Assembly: GCA_964017125.1 (NCBI GenBank)
Contig: OZ024912.1
Span: 62,319,282 to 62,383,281 of the forward strand
Length of the DNA stretch: 64,000 nt
Source: Flabesymbios commensalis
Taxonomy: Eukaryota; Annelida; Polychaeta; Terebellida; Flabelligeridae
Direction: 5' to 3'
Below, in pieces: positions 48,000-59,810 of the stretch (within the stretch, counting starts at the first letter, position 1; each line of letters opens with the position of its first letter). The notes beneath the pieces were generated by a model. The model saw nothing but the letters and a program-made list of their open reading frames with translations, did not search any database and was not told the origin of the DNA. The position numbers were made by a program, and so were the translations under genes.

Positions 48000-50230
48000 A
48001 ATCAATTCAATTCAAAAGGTATTTATTGTCATTAGAAATACAATATGAAAACAAAACAATATTATACATATAAAATAATAAATACAATATATCGCATTTA
48101 ATGACAAAGAGGACAAAACGCCCACTGGCATATGCGCCCTCAAAAAGTAACATTTTCGAAATTATAAAAAATAACATTGTCTAAAAGTGAAAATCTTTCG
48201 AAACAGGAGCACACTAACAATTATACCCGCCGCCATTATTGAAATTGTCAAAGAACTCGATTTAAAAGTTAAATCGAGCCCACAAGGTAAAATTATCGAC
48301 ATAAAATGTGAAAAATCACAATAAATCGGCCACTTTGAATTGTTTTCAGCCATTTTTAAAATTTTTCGAGAACTGGTTATGAGTAACATGCACATTACAC
48401 ATTTGAGCAAGATACATGAGAAACTTTTGAAGTTATCGCGCCCACAAAGTAAGATTAATAACGTAAAATGTGAAAAATCGTAATAAATTTGTCATTTAAA
48501 ATTTTTTTTTCTGCCATCATTGAACTTGTCTAAGACCTGGTTACTAGCAATGGGCTAGCTACATGGTACGGTTTTCCAGATATTACTCATTTTGAAGTTG
48601 ATAATTGCCGCATGTCGGTCATTTTTAATTTAATCGAGTTGAATATTTTGAGGACATATCCTCCCTAAAACCGCAATAGTAATGGTCTAGCGATCTGGCA
48701 CGATTTTCCAGTTATTAAACATATTGAATTCAAAAGTGGCCGCAGGTCGGCCATCTTGAATTTGATCAAATTGATATTTTTCACGGTATTTTTTTCACCT
48801 GAAACTGCACATTTTGTTCAATAGTAGGCTAATGGTCTAGATATCTGCCAAGGTTTTCCATTTATTACGTATATTCAAGTCAAAAGTGGCCACAGGTCGG
48901 CCATTTTAAATTTGATCAAGTTGAAATTTCCACGGTATATCCCCACCTGAAACCGCACATTTTGTTCAATAGTAATGGTCTAGCTATCTGGTCCGGTTTT
49001 CCAGATATTACGTATATTACAAAAATAATGGCCAATTTCAAACTCATCTTAGCTAGTGAAATGAATATATATGGTATAAATTTTGGAGAAATACATAAAA
49101 AAATGTTGAGTGGATTGCGTCATCGAAAAAAATTGTCGATCGGAAAAAAGTCAAGGTCATAGGTGTCACAGAAAGGTCAAATTAGTCATGATTAACCTGT
49201 ATGTGAAGTTTAATGTGCATTCCAGCTACGCGAAACAAGTTATAGTGCTAAAAGTGGCGGACAGACGGACTGACGGGCGCGCCTGGTGACGACAATAGGC
49301 ATCTGCCAAAATTTTGGCTGAGCCCTAAAAAGTGTAGGCCCCTTCAAATAATCTTTATCATCATGATTTGCGAAATTATGCCATTTTCGAAGGTTAAGAG
49401 CATCCAGAATCCTATGTTATCACACATCGAATCAGAATGTATAATTTAAAATTATGTCCGATAAAAAAAGGTCCACTATATGTTCAAAGTACACTAGACC
49501 GATGTCCACCATGACTAAAAGACTTTTTCGCGATCCCTGAAATCTTGATTTATTCCATATCAACTATCGATGTCTAAACTAAATAATGGCTGATAGTCTG
49601 GCATTTTAATTAGTAATGGTCTAGCTATCTCGCAAGGTTTGTCCGGTATCATGCATATTAAAGTTAAGCATGGCCGATACTCGGCAATTTTGAATTTGAT
49701 AAAGTTGAATTTTTTCAGAGCATATCCCTTTCTGGAACCGTACATTTTGTGTTATAGTAATGTTCTAGCTATCTGGCATGGTTTGTCAGATATCAGGCAT
49801 ATTAAAGTTAGTTATGGCCGATAGTCAGCTATGTTGAATTTGTTGAAGAGTTGAAAAAATTCCAGAGCATATCCCTACCCGAAACCTCACATTTTGTTTT
49901 ATAGTAACGGTCTAGCTATCTGGCACGGTTTGCCAGACATCAGGCATATCAAAGTTAAATATGGGCGATTGTTGGCAAATTACTGGCAAGTAGGTCGAAA
50001 TTAAATAAACGCAAAAGGCACATCTACAGGCAAATCTAAACCCCCAAGGGATGTGTATGTGCAATATGAAATAAATCCACCCATGGGTTTCCGAGATCTG
50101 AGAAACAAAATGTGGCAAGAAATCAGGCATATTGATTGACCATTTGAGTAGGTGAAATTTCAAAAACTCCAAAAGGCACATCTACACCCCCTGATTAAAT
50201 AAATCCATAGACGGGTTACCGAGTACTGCT
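48000..50230. repeat. Diverged tandem-repeat element (ATGGCCGA family)
   Basis: Units of about 140-165 bp with CACATTTTGTTCAATAGTAA, TGGTCTAGCTATCTGGCACG and GTTTTCCAGATATTA-type blocks, in the orientation of the 61-62 kb array. It includes the element-end block GACGACAATAGGCATC (49290-49310), repeated at 55897-55912. A TTTATTGTCAT block at 48023 may be a separate SINE or LINE tail. No coding capacity. Confidence 0.75.
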
Positions 50231-50404
50231 CTGGAAACGAAATGTGGACAGACGGATGACGGGTGGTACGGACATTTGAGGCGATGCCTGGGGATAAAAA
50301 TCAAAATTTCTTATGCTGTGAGTGTTCACAAAAAATATACAATGTAAAATTCTGTACAAATGTTTTATTGTCTGGTCGACACATGCAATAGGCACATTCC
50401 TGTA

Positions 50405-51026
50405 TTATATGACCCTATCTGGCAAAATCTGTCTTAAGTCGCATATTTCAATAATATTGGAGATATTACCAGATCCTAAATCTACACTAAATTAAACTTA
50501 AAATGGTATACAACACAACTATGGTTTAGCTTTGAAAATGGCATTTGAAGGCAATTCGTAAACTTGTTTAAAATAACACACAATAAGATCAAAAGTAAAG
50601 AAATATTATACATTCATTTCGACCCCATTTTTTCAATAATAATAAATGTATAGTTCTAACATTTTGCAAACCTTAAAAGTGGATGACGGAAATTGTTATC
50701 GTCAAAATTTTGACACTGTACCAATATTTCCTAATTATTAGCAGCTGTTTCTATGGTAACATGTAAATAGAAACAAATATCACTAATTAAGAGCGTAATT
50801 GAGACTAAAATAAAATAAAAATAGCAGATATATGTAAAAATGTCAACATGTATATCATCTTCTATGCTACATTATTTTAAGATTCAAAAGTAATCACATG
50901 AAAATAAAAAATTATGTAAAAATTGAAAATACATCAAATCAATACGTCATTTTGGCTTTCAAGAGCACTGGCATCATTTGTGAAAGTGCGACTTATGACT
51001 CATTTTGCCAGATCAGGTCACATATT
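50405..51026. mobile_element. ~620-bp non-autonomous DNA transposon
   Basis: Long terminal inverted repeats of about 60 bp: left TATATGACCC then ATCTGGCAAAAT and AAGTCGCA (50406-50443); right, reversed, TATGTGACCT then ATCTGGCAAAAT and AAGTCGCA (51026-50988). The interior is AT-rich with no transposase. I cannot assign the superfamily. Confidence 0.78.
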
Positions 51027-51289
51027 ATATATCATACGAGCTTTAACATCATCACTCTTCAAATAAAAGATAATTATACATTCTGAAATATTTAGTGAAT
51101 AAGGCCTCTATAAGCAAAATACATATATCACAAAGTAAGTGAATTGCTCATATCTTGAAATGTTCTTCATGAAACCAACTATGATTACAAATACATATTT
51201 ACAAGTAAAAACATATACATACAAATATTGAAAAATACCACTAGTATGTTTACATTTTTAGAAACGAGAGCACACTCCACAATAGCCTA

Positions 51290-53400
51290 CCACCATTATT
51301 GAATGTCAAATTATTGACGTAAAATTAAAAACGTAAAAAATCACAATAAATCAGCCATTTCGCATTTTTTTCAGCCATGATTAAACTTGTCCGATAACTA
51401 GACATTAGTAACATGCATAACATGCATAACAAATTTAGGAAGGATACATGAAAAACTTTTTAAGTAATCGTGCCAACAAGGTCAAATTTTGACATAAAAT
51501 GTGAAAAATCACAATAAATCAGTCATCTTAGAATTTTTTTGAGCCATTATCAAACTTGTCTGGGAACTGCTTATTAGTAACATGCATAACAAATTGGAGC
51601 ACGATACATGCAAAACTTGCGAAGTTATCAAATTATTGACGTAAAATCGCAATAAATCGGCCATTTTCATTTTTTTTCAGCCATTATTGAGCTTGTCTGA
51701 GAACTGTTCTTTTGTAACATACATAACAAATATGGGAAGGATAAATAATTTTTTTTAAAGTTATCATGCCCACAAGGTCAAATTATTGACTTAAAATACC
51801 AAAAAGCGCAATAAATCGGCCATTTTGATTTTTTTTCCGTCAATATCGAACTCGTCCGAGAACTGGTCATTTGTAACATGCATAACACATTTGGGAAGGA
51901 TACATAGAAAATTTTTCAAGTTATCATGCCCACGAGGTGAAATTATTGACGTAAAATGCAAACAAGAGGCCTGAAGTCCTATATCATCCCCCGCCATAAA
52001 TTTGATTTTTTTGCGTTTTAGGATTTATGAGTTTTTGCGGTCACAAATATTTAAAAAGTCGACTTGTGGTGGCCATTTTGAATTTCAGTAAAATCACCTG
52101 CACATTTCCAGATGGTGAATAATGTGATTGTAAAATGTGAATTATTTTTTTTGCGTTTTTGCACCCACAAAAAAATAAAGTTGATCCGTGGCAGCCATTT
52201 TGAATTTCAACAAAACCTTAGAAAAAATCACCTGCACATCACCATATTGTGAGGAATGTGATTGTAGAATTTGAATAATTTCTGACATTAAGTTTTTAAG
52301 GTTTTGTGCCCACGAAAAAATTTAGAGTTGACCTGTGGCGGCCATTGTGAATTTTTGGACATCTTTAAAAAATCACTTGCACATCCCCATGTTGCTGGGA
52401 ATGTGATGTTAAAAATAAAAATAAAATTGACCAAACTTGAGTTTTTGCGCCCACCAAAAAATTTAAGTTGATCGGTGGCGGCTATTTTGAATTTCAGTAA
52501 AACCATGAAAAAGTCAACTGCACATCTCCATATGGTGGGCAATGGGATAGTAAAATTTGAAAAATATCTCTGACTTTTTAAGTTTTACAGTTTTTGCGCC
52601 CACAAAAAATTTTGGTGTTGACCTCAGGCGGCCATTTTGAATTTTGGTAGCATCTTTAAAAAATCACTTGCACATCCCCATGTTGCTGGGAATGTGATGA
52701 TAAAATAGCCAGAAAAAATTGATCAAACTAATTTTTTGAGTTTTTGCACCCACCAAAAAATTGAAGGCGATCCGTGGCGCCCATTTGAAATTTCAGTAAA
52801 ATCATGAAAAAGTCAACTGCACATCTCCATATGGTGGGCAATGAGATAGTAAAATTTGAAAAATTTCTGACTTTTAAGTTTTTGCGCTCACAAAATTTTT
52901 TGGAGTTGACATCTGGCGGCCATTTTGAATTTTGGTAGCATCTTTAAAAAATCATTTGCACATCCCCATGTAGCTAGGAGTTTCATGTTAAAATTTCAAA
53001 AAAAAATTGACCACTAGGTTTTGCGCCCACAAGAAAACGTGATGCCAGACAGAATCCTGGCGTGACTAAAATCCCCCTTCCCTACGGGCTGGGGATGAAA
53101 ATCACAATAAATCAGGCATTTTGAATTTTTTTTCCACCATTATCAAACTTGTCTCCTTATTAGTAACATGCATAACAAATTTGAACAGGATACATGAACA
53201 ACTTTTCAAGTTATCGTGCCACAAGGTCAAATTATTGACGTAAAATGCCAAAAATCACAATAAATCGACCCTTTTGATTTTTTTTCAGCCATTATTGAAC
53301 TTGTCCGAGAACTGGTGATATTAGTAATATGCATAACAAATTTGGGAAGGATACATGAAAAACCAAGTTATCGTGCCCACAAATATATGTTAACGCCGAC
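51290..53400 (+). repeat. Tandem array, ~135-165-bp units (AATAAATCGGCCAT family)
   Basis: Units share AAATTATTGACGTAAAAT, CACAATAAATCGGCCATTTT, a T run, CAGCCATTATTGAACTTGTC, TAGTAACATGCATAACAAAT, GAAGGATACATGAAAAACT and GTTATCGTGCCCACAAGGTC. Related diverged units start at about 48290. The array is interrupted at 51961-53097 by a different repeat element. Confidence 0.88.
51961..53097 (+). mobile_element. Tandem-repeat element nested in the array
   Basis: Begins AAACAAGAGGCCTGAAG and ends CTACGGGCTGGGGATGAAA, splitting an array unit between GTAAAATG and ATCACAATAAATC. Inside are about seven units of ~148 bp with GGCGGCCATTTTGAATTT, AAATCACTTGCACATCCCCA and TTTTTGCGCCCACAAAAAAT. ACAAGAGGCC...GGGGATGAAAAT ends with tandem cores occur in mollusc and other marine genomes and have been linked to Helitron/Helentron-type transposition; placing this copy there is inference. 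Confidence 0.75.
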
Positions 53401-53585
53401 CTTCAATTGCAATAGCCCACATTTTTTTAAATTAAAAGGCGGGCTAAAGAGGCGGGCTAATTTTTTTTTTTATGCCATGAAATTTGAATAAAAAGGTTCA
53501 GATTGCAAATTCGCATGTTCAAAATTATCGTGATTACAAATACATATTGGAGTGAAAACATTCAAAAATATTTTCAAAATAACAC

Positions 53586-53740
53586 TACAGTAGAACCTGC
53601 TATGACACGAGAAGAGTGGCCTTTTAATGCATAAGAGTTCATTTGTATACAAAATGCCACTTATAGGGATGGTCAAGTGGCCTCACATAGGAGGTTGGCT
53701 GCCCATAAAAGTGGCTGCTCATAGCAGGATGAAATTATTA
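53586..53740 (+). mobile_element. Possible pogo-like transposon end
   Basis: TACAGTAGAACCTGCTATGA at 53586 resembles the TACAGTAGAAcC ends of pogo/Tigger-like elements with a TA target. Internal GGTTGGCTGCCCATAA and GTGGCTGCTCATAGCAGG are short direct repeats. A matching right end nearby is not evident; a similar end facing the other way is at 63519-63543. Confidence 0.4.
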
Positions 53741-53799
53741 GAAAAAACAAAATTTTTTCATGCCATGACATCTGAATAACAAGAGGTCAACTGGCCACC

Positions 53800-54380
53800 A
53801 TAATCGCGCGGCGCGCCCACACGGATTTTAGTCAGGGTGCATCCTTCCATGAACTATTACATTCTGTTTTACAGTAATGGTCCACCTATATCTAGTACAG
53901 TTTGTTATGTGTATTAGAAATAATAAAATCAATGATGGACACAAATTGGCCATTTTTTAATCAGATCAACTTTACATTTTTCAAGGCATATCCCTTCGTG
54001 GAAGCGCACATTTTGTGTTATATTAAATGGTCTGGCTATCTGGCTCGGTTTGCTAGATATCAGGCATATTAAAGTTAAATTTTGAAGTGAATAAAGCATT
54101 TCTCAGGGCATACATGTATCCCTCCCTGAAACCCCACATTGTGTTTTATATTTAATGGTTTGACTATCTGGCTCAGTTTGCCAGATATCAGGCATATTAA
54201 AGTTAAATTTGATAGAGTAGAATTTTTTCAGGGCATATTGTGTGTGCAATATGATAGTAATCCCCCAATGGGTTACCGAGATCTGCTCCGGAAACGAAAC
54301 ATGGAAGGACGGACGGCAGGCCAGCCAGACATCCAAATTGACGCCAATACGCCCACCCCAACTTCGTCAGGCAGGGGATA
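53800..54380 (+). repeat. Diverged repeat-element fragment
   Basis: Contains ACAGTAATGGTCCACCTAT, TGGCTCGGTTTGCTAGATATC, AGATCTGCTCCGGAAACGAA and ends GCAGGGGATAAAAA, as in the 49.5-50.3 kb element. Confidence 0.7.
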
Positions 54381-54546
54381 AAAAAGTTCTGATAGGATAT
54401 TAGTATGGTCCAAAACATAGAAAGATAATTCAATAACTATGATTTTCAGCTTACCGGTATATTCTCACAAAATTAAATCATTGCCGGCCATGCTGGATTT
54501 ATAATATAAAATGCCAATGCTAGTTATGACAACCTCTTATATATTT

Positions 54547-54761
54547 ACTTTAGATCTGGTAATATTCGCAAAGTTTCAATTTTCTCGAATTTCGCTAGGA
54601 GGGAAAATTCGCGAATTCTAAACAATTCAAGAATCTCGCGGAAATTATTATTTAGAGCTACTGAAGAAAAATGAAAATTTGCGAATTGTAAACTTTGTGA
54701 AAAGTCCCAAAATCAGGAATTCGCGAAAATTTAAACACACAAAAATTACCAGATCTACAGT
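54547..54761. mobile_element. 215-bp MITE with ACTGTAGATCTGGTAAT ends
   Basis: ACTTTAGATCTGGTAAT (54547-54563) and reversed ACTGTAGATCTGGTAAT (54745-54761) bound an AT-rich interior with repeated TTCGCGAA-like words. It matches 11993-12143, and its ends match those of the 5.1-kb element. Confidence 0.85.
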
Positions 54762-54906
54762 AACCTGTATGTGTGCTAAATTTACTCGTTTTAAACAAAT
54801 CTGTAAAATATGTATAATATATATAAGTTATATATGTCCTAACAACATGGACAGTCACTCAGCAGTGGTTCTTATATTGAAAAAAAAAATAGTTTAAAAA
54901 AAAAGA

Positions 54907-55112
54907 TTATCGTGATTTCCCCAGGTTGATATTTGAAATCTTGGTTCTTATTTGGGCCTCAGTTTTTGCTGACATACACAGCTGTCGCTGGGCACTTCTG
55001 ATGTCAGCTGCTGTGATCCCCCTCCCTTCTTCACGACACCTTCTGTACAATGAGTGGACCACATGATTTTGCTCTGCGGTCCAACGCCCTCTGGACTGTT
55101 TCCGAGGTTCAA
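54907..55112 (-). CDS. Last coding exon, Myb/SANT-like C-terminal domain
   Basis: A 206-nt exon bounded upstream by a TTTGTTTTAG acceptor and closed by TAA at 54907-54909. With the last base of the preceding exon it gives 69 codons. The peptide includes GRWTAEQNHVVHSLYRRCRE, then GITAADIRSAQRQLC and EAQIRTKISNINLG. The pattern R-W-T-x-E-Q/E...V...h..h(x)n-G-x-x...D-I..A......L......Q-I-R-x-K-I matches a three-helix Myb/SANT-like domain found at the end of uncharacterised invertebrate proteins, some linked to transposon- or recombinase-derived genes. The role is unknown; DNA binding is likely. GC content is above that of the flanks. The other exons, except 55269-55311, were not found. Confidence 0.6.
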
Positions 55113-55268
55113 CTAAAACAAACGTTTATTGATTAGCACTAGCTATTGACATTTTCTAGTAATACATGTAAATAGAACCAACATGACAGTAATTTTGTTA
55201 ATAATATTTAATGTTATTACTTAAAAAATATTTCAATATCAGGCCATTTATATATATTTAAGTAATAC

Positions 55269-55311
55269 CTTTAAAAGTACTTTGTTGTTGTTTGCCAGAG
55301 ACTCTGCACCC
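55269..55311 (-). CDS. Small penultimate exon of the Myb/SANT-like gene
   Basis: A 43-nt exon between a CTATTTCAG acceptor and a GTATTACT donor. It reads GCRVSGKQQQSTFK and leaves one base that joins the next exon as a Val codon (phase 1), keeping the frame through both. A different reading (phase 2 from an upstream ATG at about 55517) also stays open across this junction but gives no recognisable domain, so the upstream connection is unresolved. Confidence 0.5.
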
Positions 55312-56598
55312 CTGAAATAGAGAATTGAAATGTATTAGAATACAGAATATCATGTTACATGTAACAGGGTATATTATATCACAAAGTTGAAATAAAAGTT
55401 GGCATGAAATAGTAATATTATGCTTTGTTATTTCAATGGGTACTATGTATTTACCATTTTTTGCTCTCAATTGAGAACATGTCAGCTATTATTGAACAGG
55501 TAATTCCATACATCCTTTTTAACCGGCGAGAGTAAAAGTGATACTGTAAGTGACACGATTACACCCTAATGAGCCGTATTCAATCACGCATGAGTGAGGC
55601 TACATGTCACAGCAGGTGTTAATGCACACAGCATAACTGCGCCAACTGCGACTATTAAACTACTGACATTTCACGGCTGTTTCACTCAGATCAGTGATCA
55701 GACAATGAGAGTGCACAAGCCATAAATATTGCACACCTGTTCTAAAACTTAAGTAGCCCACTGTATAGTCTGGCATTTACTGCATACAGTATATATCAGT
55801 CTCATAACTATACATGCATTATACATGTATAATGATAATGTGAATCAAGTAATAGGGCTAGAAGTGGCAGACAAGACGGACGGACGCGCCCAGTGACGAC
55901 AATAGGCATCCATCAAAATTTTGTCTTGAGGGCCTAAAAAAAGTTTAATTAGCGTTATGCAAAATAAGCAATTCCACATATATATGATATATGGTAAATT
56001 AATTGATAAGGCATATCTCTTGATCATTGGACATAAAGCAAGGTTTGTACACCTTGGGCAGAACAAATTTCAAGGCCCAAAAGTATGTTGTTCCAAGCCC
56101 CTCGCAAACCAACTAAAACATTATTACAAAAATTCAAATAACAAATTTTGTTTAATAGCAAGCATGTAGACATGTAGCAAGCCCACTTTTTGACTCCAGA
56201 GAATAAATGCATGATCACTGTGGATCTTGACAGTCAATAAAAACCTTCTACTTCCACGGAATGAATTCTTGGCTGTTTAAAAAAAATGGTGAAATGGCTT
56301 TCAAATGGTTCATTTTCAGGGCTTTTCAAGATCTTTGACAAAATTCGAGCACTTTCAAGGCCTTGAAAAAATAATTAAAAATTCAAGACTTTTCAAGGCA
56401 TGATGGCAGGACTTCTCAGTCGTACATGTAGTCTCTGTCCATCAATATAAATTTATGCACGTTAAGAATTTATCCATGATCTGATGACCTTGAAATTAGG
56501 TCGAGGTCACCGAGTGTCGAGCTTGACCTTTAGATTAGTGTCATACACATGAGGTAAAAAAATTAAGGCCCTAAGTCAAGGCGTTATGAAGTTATCGA
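55312..56598. other. Upstream or intron sequence of the minus gene, no exon identified
   Basis: Contains a copy of the GACGACAATAGGCATC repeat end (55897-55912) and TTTCAAGGCCTTGAAAAA-type words (56356-56373). A possible ATG-starting exon piece at 55487-55517 was considered but its phase does not fit the preferred frame. Confidence 0.4.
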
Positions 56599-56688
56599 TT
56601 AACCCTTTCACCACTGAAGCCCGTTTTTATGTGCTGAATGCTATGGCATTCAGCACATAAAAACGGGCTTCAGTGGTGAAAGGGTTAA
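56599..56688. mobile_element. Perfect fold-back MITE with TTAA ends (piggyBac-like)
   Basis: 43-bp arms (56599-56641 and 56646-56688) are exact reverse complements around a 4-nt loop. The ends read TTAACCCTTTCACCACTG and its complement. TTAA is the target of piggyBac-type elements, and CCCTTT-type starts are known for piggyBac MITEs. With TTAA as the target duplication the element is 82 bp (56603-56684). The perfect match suggests a very young insertion or a selected hairpin. Confidence 0.85.
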
Positions 56689-57605
56689 AGTCAATAATGG
56701 CCTAAGGGATGTGTGTATGCAATATGGTCCGGTTGAAATTACACAAAATAAAATTCCTGTAGACATTTTGGGGTAAAAGTGTTTTGAAACTTTTATAAAC
56801 CTAATTTGGGTGTCATGAATTCAAAAAAATCAAACCTGTGTTTTGACTCTTTTGAGCCCCAAAATCACAAATTAATACCATTTATATTAACCATTAATAT
56901 TAACCACTCTTTTCTATGTAAAATTACAAGATTTACGCTTTGTACCTGCGGGATATACATGTACAAATAAGCAAATAAAATCATTTTGTATTATTAAATT
57001 AGTCACGTTGAAAGTAAAAAATTTCAGGTAACCCTTTAGTTACGTTTTTATGTGAAAATGACAGATGCATGCGTTTTGCTTGCAATAGGTATATACAATG
57101 ATATTGTACATGTATTAACATGTTTGAGATATAGCAGGATTTTTAATTTATTAACCCTTTGGTTACCAAGCTACAGTTATATTTAACACACATTTTATCA
57201 TCTAACACCCCGCAAAAATGTATTATTCACAATATACAATAATATATTATTATCAAAGGAGAGATTGTAAGTCCTCATCCGACACTTCCTAATACAGTCC
57301 ATATATATTTTATATTATATATTTTTCCACAAACACACCAGATGGTAGGTCAAATAAGGAGCTGATATATACAGCATTGGAAATAAATTGCTAACTCTTC
57401 AACAAGTTGCTTAATAAGTGACACTTATTGGGTTCTATGCAAGAACATGTTAACTCCTGTTTTTTAAAGTTTTTACCTTTAAAAGAAATACTTGTATGAC
57501 ATTGATTTTGTGTAATATTTTTCATGTGGATGTGTAGAAATAAGACCGGTGTGGTAAATGTTTGAACCTACCCTTTTTTATGGAATTACTAGTTTAAGAA
57601 GCTAA
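56689..57605. other. No gene seen
   Basis: AT-rich. A further TTAACCCTTTGG word at 57151 resembles a TTAA-type MITE end. Confidence 0.4.
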
Positions 57606-57765
57606 AATAAAATGAATAGGGTTTTTTTGTGCACATACAGGCTCAACTGGGCCAGTACAACATCCTGAGGATGGCGAGATGAATGAGAAGACACTGCCCT
57701 CGAGACACAGGATTCAAAATTCGAACCCTGGTGATCTGAAACTTTTAAGTGGATGAAAAGCCCAA
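57606..57765 (-). mobile_element. Dimeric SINE, truncated and diverged copy
   Basis: Contains the 3' part of the family of 11348-11680: ACTGGGCCAG, ATCCTGAGGATGGCGAGATG, GACACAGGATTCAAAATTCG. The 5' tRNA-like unit is missing. Confidence 0.85.
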
Positions 57766-58894
57766 ACATTTTATTAACAAGACCCGTTATTTCTATTTGC
57801 CATACTTTTATATTGTTTAACAAAATCAGTTCCAATAGGTGGTATAGCCTCCCCCGTACTAATATCAGCATGTACAAACACAAATATCTCACACATCTCC
57901 AGAACCCTTGTTAGGAATATGTGGAAGCGACATACTTTTCAGTACAAGTTTACCATGAATACAAAACTAAGATGTGAACTGGAATAGTTTGTCATCAGAT
58001 TAAAACATGATATTGTAAGTGCCTTCTATAAAATTATATTACTTATTGTATTCAGGGTAGTCGTTCTTGCGCTTGAAATTTCAGAACATAACAGAATGTG
58101 TCACCTACTACAACAAAATATTCTACAAAAAAATATTCAGCACAACATAATATCTGATCCGTGACAAAAAATCACAGTGAAATGCAATGTCCTCCAGAAT
58201 GTGAACATAGTATAGTTTCCGAATGTGTTTAGATCACTTTGTGCCTTCTCTTCTAATAACGGGACATAAAATCTAGTTTATGTCTTTTCAAACGATAGCA
58301 AACAGATTTTTTATAGGCCACATCATGCTTATTATTGAACATTGCATGTATATTTGTGTATTATGTATAGAAAAGATAACTATCGAGTTGAGATTCGAAC
58401 CATGTAAATTAAATGTGTATTTGTGAGGCAGGTAACCAGCTACATGGTTTCAGTTGGAATGCAAAGCTTACCAGCTTATTTGTCCACAACTATTTTTCCA
58501 GTCATGTTTTCAAAATATGCAATTAAAACATTTGGCTTTACCCCAAATTAAAGGAAGGTCACGCGCTTCATAGGGATTTATTTTATAAATCAATACTGAT
58601 AGTTTTTACATATTTTTATCAGGCGTTTATCATCCCAAACACAACATCAATTTATTAATGAATATCTCAATGAACAATTATCGAATAGATATGGAAAATA
58701 TTACAAGGGTGATAAAAAGCCATGTAACAAATTCATGTTCATCTTTCACCTAACATGATGCTTTTAGCTTAGTTCAACCTGAGCATTTATGGAAACATTT
58801 TATTCAACCGAGCTGGCGCGAGATCAGCATTATCTCCAATATGAAGATGTTCTCAAATAATTCTATTATAATGTAAGTGACCATGATAGCTATG
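57766..58894. other. No gene seen
   Basis: AT-rich, no recognisable feature. Confidence 0.4.
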
Positions 58895-58970
58895 TCATGA
58901 CAGCCCCACTCCCCGATATGTGCCCATGCTGCGCATGCGGGTGGTAGAAAATCGTGATGGTCCACCCACA
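58895..58970 (-). CDS. Candidate last coding exon, unknown protein
   Basis: 76 nt from an ATCTGTGCTTAG acceptor to TGA at 58895-58897. It reads VGGPSRFSTTRMRSMGTYRG then VGLS, a Ser/Arg-rich, well-mixed C-terminus, with higher GC and CpG than its flanks. No preceding exon was confirmed; a possible 16-nt piece ending GGAT before GTAAGC at about 59072 would join in phase but is too small to trust. Low confidence. Confidence 0.3.
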
Positions 58971-59559
58971 CTAAGCACAGATATATTAAACCACATTAAA
59001 AAAAATAATGATTGTGTTAAGTTGTTGTAATAAACATAAAATGTGATCTTTATAAACATAGTCTTGCTTACATCCTGATGAGCAGATCTTTTTCGAATTA
59101 TATTAATTGATGAAAGCAATGAAGTGCTGGTTATAATATGTAAAAACCTGATACTTGAAACTGTAACAGCAGAAGGTTTTTTTTGTTAGTTCTACTAATA
59201 ATTGTACTGGTTGTTACCGTTGTGATCTGGATCTACTATTAAGCCAATTATCTGGTTTTGTTCACCACAAATATTTGCTAACAAGTTGAGTCATGACCCA
59301 AAAATAGAAAGGGAGTTCATGGCTGAAACATATAATTTAGTGTATTATTTAATTATATATATGATTTAAGAATGTTTTTAAATTTTTTTTTTTTTTTTGA
59401 TCAGTTAAAGCTGCTCGTTGGGAAATAAACTTTATCTAATTATGTATCACAGTAAATGAATCTATATTTCAAACATTTTTTAAACGGCTAGATAAACCGT
59501 GGAGGACGTTTGAATCCGATGTTTATTTCACATCGCGGAAGAACATGCAGGGGACGCAT
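58971..59559. other. No gene seen
   Basis: AT-rich with a 17-base T run near 59382. Nothing recognised. Confidence 0.4.
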
Positions 59560-59810
59560 TACTCACTCCTACAGGCACCTGCCTGGTCACGTGTCTGATA
59601 CCGGAAGGTCAGCGCAGGTCAGCATGGCCAGAGTAATAGTAAACAAAGCCACGTGGAACTGCTGCATAGACCTCACGTGATGTCTGCAAGTGTGTGTCAA
59701 GGTCCTTTACCATTTACGTCCTTGATTTACATCTTACAAGTCTGGACTAGGCTACAGTCCCAGCCTACATTAGCCTACAGAAGAAAAGATTTTTCATATT
59801 TATCACTGGA
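59560..59810 (+). promoter_or_regulatory. Promoter-like block with three CACGTG E-boxes and an ETS-like site
   Basis: CACGTG palindromes at 59588-59593, 59650-59655 and 59674-59679, the last in a TCACGTGA context, plus CCGGAAGG at 59601-59608. GC content rises sharply against the AT-rich surroundings. No TATA box at a clear spacing. It lies 130-220 bp upstream of the ATG at 59811. CACGTG is bound by bHLH-ZIP factors such as USF, MYC and MITF/TFE. Confidence 0.5.

Noticed and set aside
55487-55517. ATG exon MYGITCSIIA... joined to 55269-55311
   Set aside because: It forces the alternative phase, which loses the Myb/SANT-like domain; not chosen without transcript data.
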